DNA from: Phialocephala subalpina
Lineage: Eukaryota; Ascomycota; Leotiomycetes; Helotiales; Mollisiaceae
Direction: 5' to 3'
Assembly (NCBI GenBank): GCA_900073065.1
Contig: FJOG01000046.1
Location: 275,315-339,314, forward strand
DNA: 64,000 bases
Of this stretch, positions 20,699-32,586 are shown in pieces. Position numbers and translations under genes: made by a program. Under the pieces are notes generated by a model. The model was not told the DNA's origin. It saw only the letters and a list, made by a program, of their open reading frames with translations, and made no database searches. Numbering within the stretch: the stretch's first letter is position 1; each line of letters begins with the position of its first letter.

Positions 20699-22664
20699 AT
20701 GAGTTTGAAGCGCAAGCGGGAAGATTGCGCTTCCGGTGCTGTCTGTGAAAGTTGTAAGTCGATGACCTCAACGGACGAGGGCTTGAAGCAATTATTGGAG
20801 GGTGAATTCGTTCGTCCCTTCCATGAGCTGATATACCATTCTGAGCTCGGGTGTCTCTGTTGCGCTTTCATACTTGCAGTAGTGGACCTCAAGACTCCGC
20901 CAGAAAGCAAGACTGCATTCGTGAGAGTTAGCGGGACCCTCTTTTCGGACACTGAGGACACAACGAAGGATTACTTATCTACTTTGGTTCTAAACGACAG
21001 CAGGTTTGTCGACGAGCCGCTGTGGATCACGTCGTTCAGATTTAAAATCTGTTACCAAAGCGCTACAATAGGCATTCCAATTATCTTGTATGATCATTGG
21101 CAAGCTTATGCTATCGAAGGTAACAGCTTGTCGTGTTCTTAAAAGTGGTTAACTGACGAGCTAAATAGGAAACGACTCTGCCTCGTTTCTGGTAGCAAAG
21201 GCTGATCACAAATACACACCGGAGAGTTTGCTATTACAACGTGTCCAAGCTCAAATACATGAGTGCCAAGAGAAACATCAACACTGTCCTAAGCTTACAA
21301 CAAATCTTCCTACTCGTGTCATTAGAGTTGGAAGCGAGGGTGAGAACCCGGCTCTCCATCTTAGTCTGCCATTTGAAAGAGATTCGTATCTGGCACTGAG
21401 TTACTGCTGGGGAGGACCGCAAAAGGTAGTCACAACACTGGCGTCATTACAATCTATGAGGAATGGCATTTCTCTTGATTCTCTCCCCAAGACCATCCAA
21501 GACGCCATCACCCTTACGCGCCGATTAGGGTTTAAGTATCTGTGGGTAGATGCGCTGTGCATCGTTCAAGATAATGAGGCGGACAAAATCGCAGAGATTA
21601 ACGCCATGGGAACCGTCTTCAAGAACGCAACTCTTACAATCGCAGCTGGAAGTGCTGCAGGTGCCAGCAAAGGGTTCCTAGATGAAATCCCCCAGCTGCA
21701 TAACTGCTCAGTTCCTTTCAAGCTTCCGAACGGCAAAGTCGGAAGTATGGCTTTTGTTATGCGCCTCAAATCACCACCTTACCCTAACCCGTTGGACACG
21801 AGAGCTTGGACGCTGCAAGAAGCAATGATGTCGTCTCGAATCCTCTACTTTGGTAGAATGGGGGTGCAGTGGGAATGCCGATCCTCACATTGGGATCTCA
21901 TTTTAGACCAGAACGCAGAAGTTCCTTCAGGACCCCGCCTACCATCTCACTTGTTTCCAGACAGGCACGAAGCTGGGAAATTATCAGATTTCGCTCTTGC
22001 CAAAGCTTGGAAAACACTGGTGGAGGATTACAGCGGTCGAGCTTTATCCGTCCCCACGGATCGCTTGCCAGCTTTGGCGGGAATAGCGGGTGAAATCCAG
22101 AAATCGTTTGGGGAGGAAGATGTTTATTTGGCTGGAATGTGGAAGAGTTACTTGATAAACCAACTTGGATGGTATAAACGGTGCGATTCTCGACCGAATC
22201 GACATGAAAGTAGGTCGTCGTCGTCCAGTGGGAGGTCAGATTGTCCAAGTTGGTCATGGATATCAGTTACTGGCGCGGTTAGCTTTGATGACGTTCACCA
22301 CAAAGACGCCGTATTGGTCGATTGTAATACCTGCCTCGCACATGATGATGCTCCTCTGGGCCGAGTCTGTGGAGGAACTCTTGTCCTTCGTGCGCAAATG
22401 GTACAAATGTCTTGGGCTACGAGGAAGAGTCTCTCTCGTAGGTCGAAATTTCATATAGACTCGGGGCAGAGCAAAGGGGATCATCAGCATGGAAATAGGT
22501 ACTTGCTATTGGGGCGTACCCGGCAGCGGTTAGCTATCGGTCTCATCCTACAGTCAACAGACGATAGACACTTCGTGCGGATCGGCCAACTTAAAATTCC
22601 TAATACCGATGTCGAAAAAGTGTGGCCGAAAGAATGTGGAGCAGCAACTGTCACAATCATATAA
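20699..22664 (+). CDS. HET-domain protein (second intact copy)
   Basis: Exons 20699-21119 and 21169-22664 are joined across a 49-bp GTAACA...AATAG intron and give 638 residues. The N-terminal 170 residues form a Cys-containing region (CESCKSM, LGCLCCAF) common in this HET subclass. The HET domain follows at about 205-360: YLALSYCWGG, LPKTIQDAITLTRRLGFKYL, WVDALCIVQDNEADK, then TIAAGSAAGASKGFL and the block DTRAWTLQEAMMSSRILYFG. The C-terminal region has PSWSWISVTG. It differs in subclass from the HET gene at 942, so it is not a recent duplicate. It probably acts in the cytoplasm in non-self recognition; no specificity can be read. No lesion found. Confidence 0.9.
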
Positions 22665-23222
22665 CTTCGAGCGAGTCTCTCTGGTCCTCAAAATGCCCGA
22701 TTTGCGAAAGATATAGAGTCGTCTGATAGTGGTTCATAATCAAGTTTTCCCTTGAGTTATCACATCCTAGTGTCTTGGAAAACCGGGGTACAATGGGGCT
22801 CCACAAGACCCGATTTGATTAATACCCAAGTAGAGATTAACCGTACCTATTGTTTTCTCTGTACCCGACCTTAGTATCTGTTAAAAATCTATCCCCCTTT
22901 CGAATTTATAAGCTTCTAATTATCTAAGAATCTTTATTAGCTTTTACGATGCAGTCACCAGCAGCATGACGGAGTGGCTGTGCACTTGGTGCTTCATTCA
23001 CCTCTTGGTAAGAGGAGAGTGCGACTGTGGATCGCGAGCCCTCGATCTTCAAATTCAGGTTGACCCCGCTGTTCGGTGGTCGTAGTATGAGGCTGGTTGA
23101 TTGTTGAATAAAGCAAACTTCTACAGACTACTTCCAGAAGATCTCAGCCCCCTATTCAACAGTTGTACTGATTATATTCTTTTGCTATTTATCCCAGCCC
23201 GGGTTAGGCTTTCAGCACTGCA
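22665..23222. other. Intergenic region, no gene seen
   Basis: This 558-bp stretch lies between the HET gene and the caspase-like pseudogene. A moderately AT-rich patch lies at about 22830-22950; no coding motif is visible. Confidence 0.5.
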
Positions 23223-24040
23223 TTGATCATATCAGGCTCTAGATCCATCAACGAACACAAATACCCCACCGACAAACAAAAGTTTGCTCTCTTGATCGGG
23301 GTTGACAATTATCTCGATGAATCTGCAAGGAAAGCGTACTACGGACCATTGGAAGGTTGTGTGCAGGATGTCTTGGACACCGAAACATACCTTTCGCAGA
23401 GACATGGACCTGTCAAGACCACCAAAATGCTGGCACCAAGCACATCGCAATCGGATGTTGCCTCAAGTTCTTATCTACTCCCAATATACGACAACATTCT
23501 TCGAGAATTCGAAAGGATTACTCAGAGGCAAATGGCGGAGATTTTGTCTACGTCCACTTCTCAGGACATGGTACCCAGGTGAAAACGATACGACGAAAGT
23601 ATAGGGAGCAGAATGGATTGGATACGGCACTAGCCCCGATGGATGTTAACCAGGGTGGACGGTACTTGAGGGGTTGGCAGCTAGCAGTGATGCTAGACAG
23701 GATGGTCAAGAAAGGCCTTGCGGTGATCCTTGTACTGGATTGCTGCCACTCAGGAAGTGTAACTCGTGGAGAAAGACAAGTTCGGTCCTTTGAGATCATC
23801 GACTGGATCGTTTTGCCTACTGATGAACTACCAGAGGACGAAATAAAAGCCTACGTGTCGGAGAATGGCGACGATATCAGTTTATCAGGAATATCTCTCG
23901 AGGCAACTCGGGATGCTACGATAAATGAACATTGGCTGCTCAAACCAGAAGGATATACGCTTTTCGCAGCATGTGGACCTTCGGAGTATGCGAACGAATA
24001 TGTCTTTGATAGAAGACAACGCGGTGTATTGACATATCTG

Positions 24041-24646
24041 TAGGACGCCATTCATCGGACGCCACATCCCATGGGAAAATTATCAAAACCCATGGAAACC
24101 AATAAAATCTATGGAACGCGTCACGTTCCATGAGTAATTTCCGACGAGTTTTTAAAGTTCGTAGAGGCTGATTTGGCGCGAACTTAATAAGGGGGCTAGA
24201 CCTCGCCACCCCCTGTGATAGCTCAAAACTACTACGCTGAATTGGCGAGGTAAAGAAAAGTAATTGATATTGCGTATCTCTTAGAATCTGAGGCACAGGA
24301 AGAAGAGAGAGAAAGGGAGGGAAACCAGGAAACTAGCTGCTTGACTAGTCAGGCCACAATATGGCTATCCGCGGTCACAGTCATAATCCATTAAATCTAT
24401 AATATAATTAATTAAAAATAAATCTTTATTTATTGTATAGAAATATATAATACTTTATAAAGTAATATATAATTCTATAAATTATACTTAAATCTATAAG
24501 ATACTTTGTAATTTGATCGGTATATTTCTTTATATACTTTAATATTTTACTTACTTAAATTCATAAGAAATCCTTGATGAAATGCATTGTGTTTCATAGA
24601 ACAGTATTAATCCGATGGAATTGGGTGTCCGATGAATGGCATCCTA
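24041..24646. mobile_element. Non-autonomous TIR DNA transposon (MITE-like, hAT-type ends)
   Basis: The element has inverted ends. The left end begins TAGGACGCCATTCATCGGAC and the right end, read inward, begins TAGGATGCCATTCATCGGAC; about 22 of the first 23 bases match. Flanks are CATATCTG (24033-24040) and AATATCTA (24647-24654), matching at 6 of 8 positions, which fits an eroded 8-bp hAT target duplication. The 606-bp element has no transposase frame, and its interior from 24390 to 24560 is extremely AT-rich. A hairpin-forming inverted repeat (TATGGAAC/GTTCCAT) lies at about 24111-24133. Removing it with one flank copy restores the caspase-like reading frame (GVLTYL then LITTLTK), which proves insertion. 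Superfamily assignment is tentative. Confidence 0.85.
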
Positions 24647-24840
24647 AATATCTACTCATCACGACACTCACCAAGCTTCACAATCAGAAGACCGCCGCCC
24701 CTCACGCTTCCCTGAACGCCCACATCTCCGTATGCTTTCGATTGCAATGGCCTACTCAGCATCCGATGCTCTTTGAGAACGGACGATTGAGGATCTTAGG
24801 AGACCCGGACAGAGCCCAGGAAACTGGAGGAAATGTCATC

Positions 24841-25069
24841 TATCAGTTGCGGAAGTGGTCAGGGCAAAATGTATGGTATTAATGTCAAATCTGTCCGTCT
24901 AGCTAAGTGGAAATGTCTGCTTAATATAGTGCTTTTGCTGGCACATCGGAATTAGGCCAAACCGCCTAGTGAAACGATGCATAAGTGATAATGCGGCTTT
25001 ATGCCAACATGCTACAATTTCCCCACCGCATTGAGACCACTACCACTAATTACGAGTCCTCAATTGACA
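24841..25069 (-). repeat. 3' LTR of the Copia element
   Basis: This 229-bp LTR runs TGTCAATTGAGG to AACTGATA on the minus strand. Where it can be compared with the other LTR (147 bp on either side of the N gap) there are nine differences, and all are transitions. In the 85-bp segment all five have A or T in this copy, as RIP would leave them. Confidence 0.9.
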
Positions 25070-25428
25070 CACCCCCTAAGAAGGCTAGCTTGCTGGTCTT
25101 TCTAAACTTAAGAGAGTATTTAAAAACAAAGCCTAGGAAAGAAACAAGCCAAGTGATCAAAAAAGTGAAAATCATAATGTTACGAACATAGTCCATGTTT
25201 AAAGAGAATATCAAGGAAATCGCGTAATCTTGAAATAGTAACGATTTAATATTAGAACGCGAGAGTAAATAAAAATCGGAATATGATAGAAATACGCGTC
25301 GAGCGCGTCGAGAATGCACTAGACATCATAACCGAAGTAAGCAATATTAGATTGCCCGGAAACATACTTCACTATAATAAGGCAGTAGTAATTGCAATGA
25401 CTATTTGAACGGGGTCGACGACAAGCTC

Positions 25429-28400
25429 TTAAAGGTTAATCAAGTGCTTAATATCGACAAAGTTAAGATATTTAAGGAAAGATTCATGCTTTTAGCGTAG
25501 TAGGGCCTTAGTGAAGCCGTTTGCAATCATCTTATTAGTGCCGATCCATTTGACGTTAATAGCTCCGTTTCCGGTCTGCTCGCGCAACTAGTGCTAGTGG
25601 ATATCGACGTGTCGTAGTTTTGTGATAAGCTTCGGAGAGTCTTTTATCATAAGACGAACGGTTTGTAGGTTATCGCAGTAGATCACGTCATCGTTAGGAA
25701 TATCTAGGCTAATAGCGTTAAAGAACTTGTACCACTATAATAGCCACGTGCAGGCGAGAGCGAGAGCCTTAAGCTTTGCTTCCGTTGTAGACGTAAAGAC
25801 TGTATCTTATTAACCGCTTTTCCAATCGATCGTACTACCGAATAATTAGAAGATATATCCTCCGGTGCTTTTGCGAGTATCGGGGTCGTTAGTTAGAGAG
25901 GCGTCGCTTATAGCTTTCCAGAGATCTACGACCAAGCTCATCGTTAGAGTTAAAGTAAACGCGCGTATACCCCCGAGCTCAAGAGCTAAGTATTTCGTAT
26001 TTTCGAGGTAGTCTAATAGGTCGTCAGTAGCTTATTAGTGCTCGGGTGCTAGGTTCGTATGAAACGTTACTAGAAGTGAAGTTGCGTATACTATATCTAG
26101 TCGGGAGATCGTAGTTAAATAGGTCTCGGAGCCGCAAATTTATTGGTAAGCCTCGATTTCCGTAGGAGTAGCCTGCTTTTAATTTCAAATAAAGATTCTC
26201 GTAAAGTCGATAGGAACTTTTGGTGCTTTCTTCGTAAAAAGTTTCTTAAACCGTTTGACCATCTTGTCGATATACGCGTCTTAATAGAGCCAAATCTTAC
26301 GCGCTATCTTGTCTTTTATGACTCGTATGCCTAAGAACCACTTTAACTCCCTTAGCTCTCTCATCTCATATGCCGCCATTAGCTTTAATCGAAATTCCTC
26401 GTATACTTGTCGATCTCGCTGGTGATATAAAACACAAATATCGTCGACGTAGAAGAAGACTATAAGCTTATCGTTGACGAAAAGACAAGAGCATTCGAGT
26501 ATAGGCTTTAAGCCAAAAGTTTGGCACTTAACGGAAATATCGTTAAACCAAAGAATCGGTGACCGCACTAAGCCGTAAAAGGCCATATTAAGCTTGAGTT
26601 TCTTGCCAAAGACCTTGTATCTATCGGGGAAATTAGTGTAAATTAGCTCGTCAATTTGTATTTAGCCGAAGGCGTTAATAGCGTCGAATTATTCCATCTC
26701 CAAGTCGAAGTAAGTAGCGATTGCCATTAAGACTCGAAATACTCGAGCTATTAGCGTTGCCGCGTAGGTTTCCTTAGGCTTATGTTATTGTAAATCTCCC
26801 CTAGTAACTAGTCGTGCTTTGTATTTGAGGAGGTAGCCGTTTATATTAAACTTATAGGTGAGTACCTATATAAGTGATAGATTAGTTGGCCTTGGTATTA
26901 CTTTATCGATTATCTCGAATGTGCTTTTCTCGATTAGTTTAGCGTATTCTTGTAGTATGGCGGCTTAAAAGCCAATAAGGTGAGGGTATCGTTTGAGATT
27001 GTAAACGTTCTTTGGCGCTAAAGGGAGTTCGGTTTTATATAAACGCCGATATGTTTAATTAGTTGTTAATATAATAGTAGCATGGAAAACTGACGCGTAT
27101 TAGAGTCGTTAAATGAAGTGGAGACGTTTTATTTGTTTGCGGACGCGTTTCTTTGTTTGTATATGTTTTTGTAGAAGATTTGCTGAGATTGGATGGGTCG
27201 GTTTCTTCGGGTAGGTAAGTGCGGCAGATGATGTTGCAAATTGAGTTGTGTCACGAGATTCTGATGTTTCCGTAGAGGTTGAGTCGTTCGATGGACCGTT
27301 ATTAGGGTTAACGGTGAGATTATTTGGAGTGTGTGTACGTTTAATAAGATTGTCTTATAATGGTTGGTTTGGTTTAGAGATAAGTGATGGTTATGATATC
27401 GAAACGTCGGGAATATTGGTTGCAATCGGAAATTGCGTAGGCTCTGGTGTAGACTTTGGCGTAGGCTTTGGAGTTCTAAGCTATTGAGGTTATTGTATTT
27501 CAGAGGTGTTTTTGATAATGATAGTATTACCGGGAGCGTCGATCGAACGTTCGTATTCTGTTCTTGCTTTAAGAGGCTCTAAGGTAAAGTCGTCGTAGTC
27601 GACCTCGGGAATGTCTATTAGTTTTATGATCTCGACCAATTATAGGGTCTCGATTTCTGTGAGCGTAGTCTTGTCCTTTGAGTCGTAAAAAGAAGATTTA
27701 TCGAACGTAACGTTGCGCGTAGTAATTACTTATCGTAGGAGAGGAACCCATATGAGGAAAATGTTCGTTCCTTTGTAGCTAATTAGCCAATTAATCTAAG
27801 TACATGCTTTTAATTTGTCGAGTTTTGGGATGTTTTTTTTAGCGGAAACGCTTTGTAACCGTAGGCTCGTAAATGCGCAATAATTGGCTCTGGGTCTTTG
27901 ATTCCTAGGTATTATTAAAGGAAGTCGAATGGTGTTTTCTAGTTTAGTTATCGCGTAAGTAATCTGTTCAAAAAGTAGCCAGTTAACATCGTGATATACG
28001 GGTGTAAGTGAGTAGGTAATCTGGCGCTAATCCTTATAACTCTCGACCGGCCAATAACCACCCCCCTAGCACGTTCCGCAGGACCATTCTAGTTATGAGT
28101 ATTAAGTGTTATTTCTTGTATTTCAATTCCTTCTTCATCCTAAATTAATATAGTTTATTGCTCCTCAAGTCCGATTTATCCGTCCATTTTGATGATTATG
28201 ACCGTAAATCCCTATCTTCTTTTGATATATTTGATTAATCGTCTAAAAGTAGTTACGATGGTAAATTATTTGAGGTCAAGTAGTGTAAAAACAAAGTATA
28301 TATAGCAGAAATCACAATGCGTGTATATCATTTTACTCTTATCGTTAAGTCCTTTTATCATATAAACCCAATTTATACAAAAAATATGAAATGGTTAATT

Positions 28401-30392
28401 GCCGCGAGTATAGGGACGTTTAGAGATAATCTCTCTAGCGTTTCCGAGTTTATAAGTCTCGCAAATATAGCTTTGATCGTGTTTCGTGATAACTTTGGCT
28501 CCGCGGGTACTCGTTTCGAAGTAGTTGATTACTTCGTAGTAAAAGTGTCTAAGACGTTTATACTAGTCCTTAGTAGTACTTATAGCTTAGTTGAGTGGTT
28601 TATGAGAATTCTAAGCCGCGTTAATAATTTGTTTGTGATTTAAAGGATTGTACTCGAGTGTGTATTGCCTATAGCGGAAGGGAGTATAGCAGATTATGTA
28701 TTTATTCTCCTTAAGAACTAAGTGCTCCGTGTCCCAATGGGTTCCTTGGCGTACTAAGTGCTATAGAGAGATGATATTAGTCTGAAAACCAGGATAATAA
28801 GCCATGTTCTTAAACGTAATAGGCTTGTTACGAGGGAAACTAGGGCACTTTGTGATAATAGTGATAATGCCGTATCTTAAAATAGTTACTTCTCTATTGC
28901 CAATATAGACTATTTCGTTAATCCCTGCGGGCTTATAGGCGCTGAATCGTTTATAGTTATTATAGATATAAATCGTTGATTCGGAGTTTAAAATAAAACT
29001 GTTTTTAAGCTTATAGTTATGTTGTGTGATTGGAAATGCCGCATAGAGAGAGTATTAGAGTACCGCATCGGCTGGAATTGTGATGTTTTCGAGTTTGTTA
29101 AAAGTGGCAGAAAACGACGTGGTGATTGGCTCGCTTAGCCTAATAGTATCGAATCTGGCAGAAAACCGTGTATCTATTGGTTCGGTAGTAGGTTTCTCCG
29201 TTCCGAGAAAATCGTTAATGTTTACGCTCGAGGTGCTAATACTATAGATAGTATAACCTCTCCCCGGATTCGCGTCGATTGGAAGGGGTGGTTTGCTCCT
29301 ACTTGTTCCAGAGCTATTGTTAGCGTTATTGTTGTTATTTGCCGTCTTATTATTCCGTTTGCGAAGAAATTTAACCTTTCTAGTAATCTTTCGATTGTTC
29401 TCGCATATTTCCTCGACTAGCCTTTACTTCTCCGAATCTGGCTTTCACCCCTTAAATTGCCTCGCGTCGACAATATATAGGCAGTTTTCGTACCAGTGGA
29501 GGTTTCCGCAGATACAGGGACTCATGGGTTTCCTTGAGGCGTCTCGACCGTTGAGCGTTGCCGATTAAGGAGAATCGTCTTGGTCTTGGGTTGCAATAAA
29601 CGCGCCGTGCCGTCCGCGTGCTAATTTTACGTTATAGCGTCTCTAGTTATAATATTTGCGGAGGAGCGTTTTGAAATCAGTAAAAAGTAGTCTATTTTCG
29701 TCTAATAGTTTGGAGAGCTCGAGACTAATAAAGTCGAGTACAATATCTCGAATTAAGTTCAAGAATTTATAGTAAAGTCGATTACTAGTTATATTAAAGT
29801 GCTCGATCTTCTTCCCTTTGTCGTGGATAATACGCCATTGCCTAAGGGTCGTATCTATATTTATTAAGTTTTTAGTGGTTATAGTTAGCCGATTCTATGA
29901 AATAGTAATCTATTATTCCCGTGCTTATTTCGTAGGGGCAAACTCTTATTATAAGTTAAGCATTATCTTATGTGAGTCTTTACAGTTTTCGCAGTATATC
30001 CAATTGTTTCTGTCGATAGTACTATAGATGTGCTTTCGTATGCCGCCAAAAGTCAAACGTTGGTTATCCTAGAGTTTCTTTCGGTAGTTATAATCACCCA
30101 TTTTTTGACGCATGGCTTCTCTCTCGTTTTCGTCGAGATCTGAGTATCTGGCAAGTCGTGTAATTGCTCCTATATCTCCAACTACTGGGACTAAGATCGA
30201 GACATAGAATTCCGAGGGTTTTAGCTTAATTGGCTCGTCATAGTCTAAGACCGGAACTTCTTCTGTAGATACTCCAGGGTCCATGTATTTCTAGATGTCT
30301 TCCTTCATAGCAGTGGCCTTGGTGGATTCCAGGAAATCGTCCCAGTTTGTCTCATCGATTAGGATGATCACGTTTCTCTGGATATTGGCCAT
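25429..30392 (-). pseudogene. Degenerate Copia gag-pol
   Basis: The minus-strand frame starts with ATG at 30392 and reaches a TAG at 30291-30293 (codon 34) where Trp is expected; gag then continues (LDYDEPIKLKPSEFYVSIL). Recognisable later pieces are CGNLHWYENC (zinc knuckle), MAFYGLVRSPILWFND and FFYVDDICVLYHQRDRQ (reverse transcriptase), AKLKALALACTWLL and VIYCDNLQTVRLM (RNase H). The last part, NGFTKALL to KHLINL, ends at 25429. The integrase core was not located with confidence in the heavily mutated middle (about 27000-29000). Many stops sit at Trp and Gln codons (TGG or CAG/CAA changed to TAG/TAA). Not translatable. Confidence 0.85.
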
Positions 30393-30602
30393 AGTGAGGA
30401 GGAGGATGTGTCTTACAACGAAGTATAGTAGGTTACTCTAGTAGCGTTGGTGACAGCGGTCGAGGCGTCTCAGCAACGGGTAACGCTGTTATACGTTTTC
30501 GAGGGAGATCTGAGTGGAAATACCGAATGAGGGATAGCGCAGTGGGTCTCAGATCGAGTAATTGATGAGTGGAAACCCAGAATGAGTGATGGTGCTAATA
30601 AC

Positions 30603-31382
30603 TATCAGTTGCGGAAGTAGTCAGGGCAAAATGTATAGTATTGATGTCAAATCTGTCCGTCTAANNNNNNNNNNNNNNNNNNNNNNNNNNNNNNNNNNNN
30701 NNNNNNNNNNNNNNNNNNNNNNNNNNNNNNNNNNNNNNNNNNNNNNNNNNNNNNNNNNNNNNNNNNNNNNNNNNNNNNNNNNNNNNNNNNNNNNNNNNNN
30801 NNNNNNNNNNNNNNNNNNNNNNNNNNNNNNNNNNNNNNNNNNNNNNNNNNNNNNNNNNNNNNNNNNNNNNNNNNNNNNNNNNNNNNNNNNNNNNNNNNNN
30901 NNNNNNNNNNNNNNNNNNNNNNNNNNNNNNNNNNNNNNNNNNNNNNNNNNNNNNNNNNNNNNNNNNNNNNNNNNNNNNNNNNNNNNNNNNNNNNNNNNNN
31001 NNNNNNNNNNNNNNNNNNNNNNNNNNNNNNNNNNNNNNNNNNNNNNNNNNNNNNNNNNNNNNNNNNNNNNNNNNNNNNNNNNNNNNNNNNNNNNNNNNNN
31101 NNNNNNNNNNNNNNNNNNNNNNNNNNNNNNNNNNNNNNNNNNNNNNNNNNNNNNNNNNNNNNNNNNNNNNNNNNNNNNNNNNNNNNNNNNNNNNNNNNNN
31201 NNNNNNNNNNNNNNNNNNNNNNNNNNNNNNNNNNNNNNNNNNNNNNNNNNNNNNNNNNNNNNNNNNNNNNNNNNNNNNNNNNNNNNNNNNNNNNNNNGTG
31301 ATGATGCGGCTTCATGCCAACATGCTACAATTTCCCCACCGCATTGAGACCACTGCCACTGATTACGAGTCCTCAACTGACA
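30603..31382 (-). repeat. 5' LTR of the Copia element, interrupted by an assembly gap
   Basis: Positions 30603-30664 match the first 62 bp and 31298-31382 the last 85 bp of the 229-bp LTR at 24841-25069, in the same orientation. Only about 82 bp should lie between them, but the window has 633 N. Confidence 0.85.
30665..31297. other. Assembly gap (633 N)
   Basis: The run of N sits inside an LTR. By comparison with the other LTR only about 82 bp are missing, so either the gap size is an estimate from scaffolding or another insertion lies in it. Confidence 0.95.
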
Positions 31383-32096
31383 TCATCGATGTGCTAAAAG
31401 ACGATAAAGCTGTGCTAGATATTGAATTGGCGCACGGAGTTGCAAAGAACGACTTGTTTTCTGTCTTTCCTCTTGGAGCAAAGGTCTCCAAGAGAGATCC
31501 CAAAGCGGTGGTCAAGTCTGTGGAAGGTACTACTGCATCGCCAAGATACTGTCGGCCACTTCAAAGAAATCCCGGACCAAAACACCAAAGATTGGTTGGC
31601 AGACTAAGCTATTATCTCACTTTCCCAGAGGGAAAAGCATCATAGCGAGTCCCTACCAACAGCTGCAAAAGGACCTTCACTTGTCGATCTACAACTTACG
31701 ACATCCCTGGAGATTAACCGGTTGTTCCCCACCAAGGATAGAGGCCAATACGAGGTTGTCCAGAAGGGCGAGTCTCTTTCGAAGAGTATCATCATGTCGA
31801 TTCCAGAAGAGCTGAAAGCCAGCGGATGCACTCATATTGAGGATGTGTTGAAATTCATTGTCACTGAGCGACCGGCTTCTTTCGAGTCTTTGAGTATGCC
31901 TGCTGCGGTCTCGAACCGGAACCATAGGGGCGATGCAGCACACTTGCTGCAGTTCCTTGATGAGTTGTCTGGATGCCAGCGTGGAAACAGGCCTGGTGCT
32001 ATGGCCGACGAAAACTCAAACGTAGACGAGGCTGCCGATAAATGGGAAATGAGAAGCTTTACAGTCAGAACGGTACGGAAGCAAACAGTGACGTAG

Positions 32097-32586
32097 GCAT
32101 TTATCCGACAGAAGTTCAAGAAGCGCAATTCAAAACATACACAAAACACAGATGGACAACTGAGCCACACCCGCAACCTCACCCAAGTTAAGGGCCGGTG
32201 GGTGAGAGATTAGAGGGAAGAGAAATTAAACTGCAGCTAGTAGAATAACAATGGAGTTTGGTTTCAGTGCAATGCAATGCTCTTCAGAGTGTATGCTCCT
32301 CGATCAAGTGATTCGATGGCCTGGCCCTTTATCGTGGCATCTAAGTACCACTTGATAATGATGTCGTTGCTGGTGTCGTCGGCGACCATGATGTCGCCGC
32401 CCCTCGTACCATTCTAGACAACGCTACAACTTGACCCAATCGCGCGATTCGACTTGGGCTCCTATCAAACTCGACATTATTGAGGGCCTTTGTCCATCTT
32501 CTGTAAACAACGCAGACAACCCAGAGTCACACCAACTCAATCTCCTACATCACAAATCCAGCAGCCAACAAAGCAAAACAGCCAGC
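32097..32586. other. Intergenic region, no gene seen
   Basis: This 490-bp stretch lies between the end of the caspase-like pseudogene and the SET gene. Bases 32128-32176 resemble 40338-40386 (see findings). The part just upstream of 32587 is the probable SET promoter. Confidence 0.5.

Larger units (their letters stand above)
24841..31382 (-). mobile_element. Ty1/Copia LTR retrotransposon, RIP-degraded, inserted in the caspase-like gene
   Basis: Two LTRs (24841-25069 and 30603-31382, the latter containing an N gap) bound a minus-strand gag-pol region. The direct repeat TCATC flanks the element at 24836-24840 and 31383-31387. LTR ends are TGTCA... and ...TGATA. A G-rich tract (TTAGGGGGTG) adjoins the 3' LTR as a polypurine tract. 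Gag begins at 30392, a zinc-knuckle-like CxCxxxHxxxxC lies at 29481-29517, reverse transcriptase with YVDD at about 26440-26453, and RNase H at about 25640-25870 (order gag-RT-RNase H, Copia type). Stops are scattered throughout, so the copy is dead. The primer binding site was not identified. Confidence 0.9.
23223..32096 (+). pseudogene. Caspase-like (peptidase C14) gene, split by two transposons
   Basis: The N-terminal caspase domain begins with KFALLIGVDNYLDESARKAY and GCVQDVLDTETYL. After a one-base frame change at about 23520 it continues FVYVHFSGHGTQVK (catalytic His about 23567) and LVLDCCHSGSVTRGE (catalytic Cys about 23742). At RRQRGVLTYL the frame enters a TIR element at 24041. It resumes after it (LLITTLTKLHNQ to DPDRAQETGG), is cut again by a Copia element at 24841, and resumes at 31383 (DVLKDDKAVLDIELAHGVAK). 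After another frame change it runs from about 31690 to the stop at 32096 with a family-like C-terminus (DKWEMRSFTVRTVRKQTV). Fungal caspase-like proteins of this type are linked to cell death and often sit near NLR and HET genes. This copy cannot be functional. No ATG start was identified; the frame opens only through TTG. Confidence 0.85.

Noticed and set aside
30586..31376. Long frames across the N gap
   Set aside because: They consist almost entirely of unknown residues and are artefacts of the N run.
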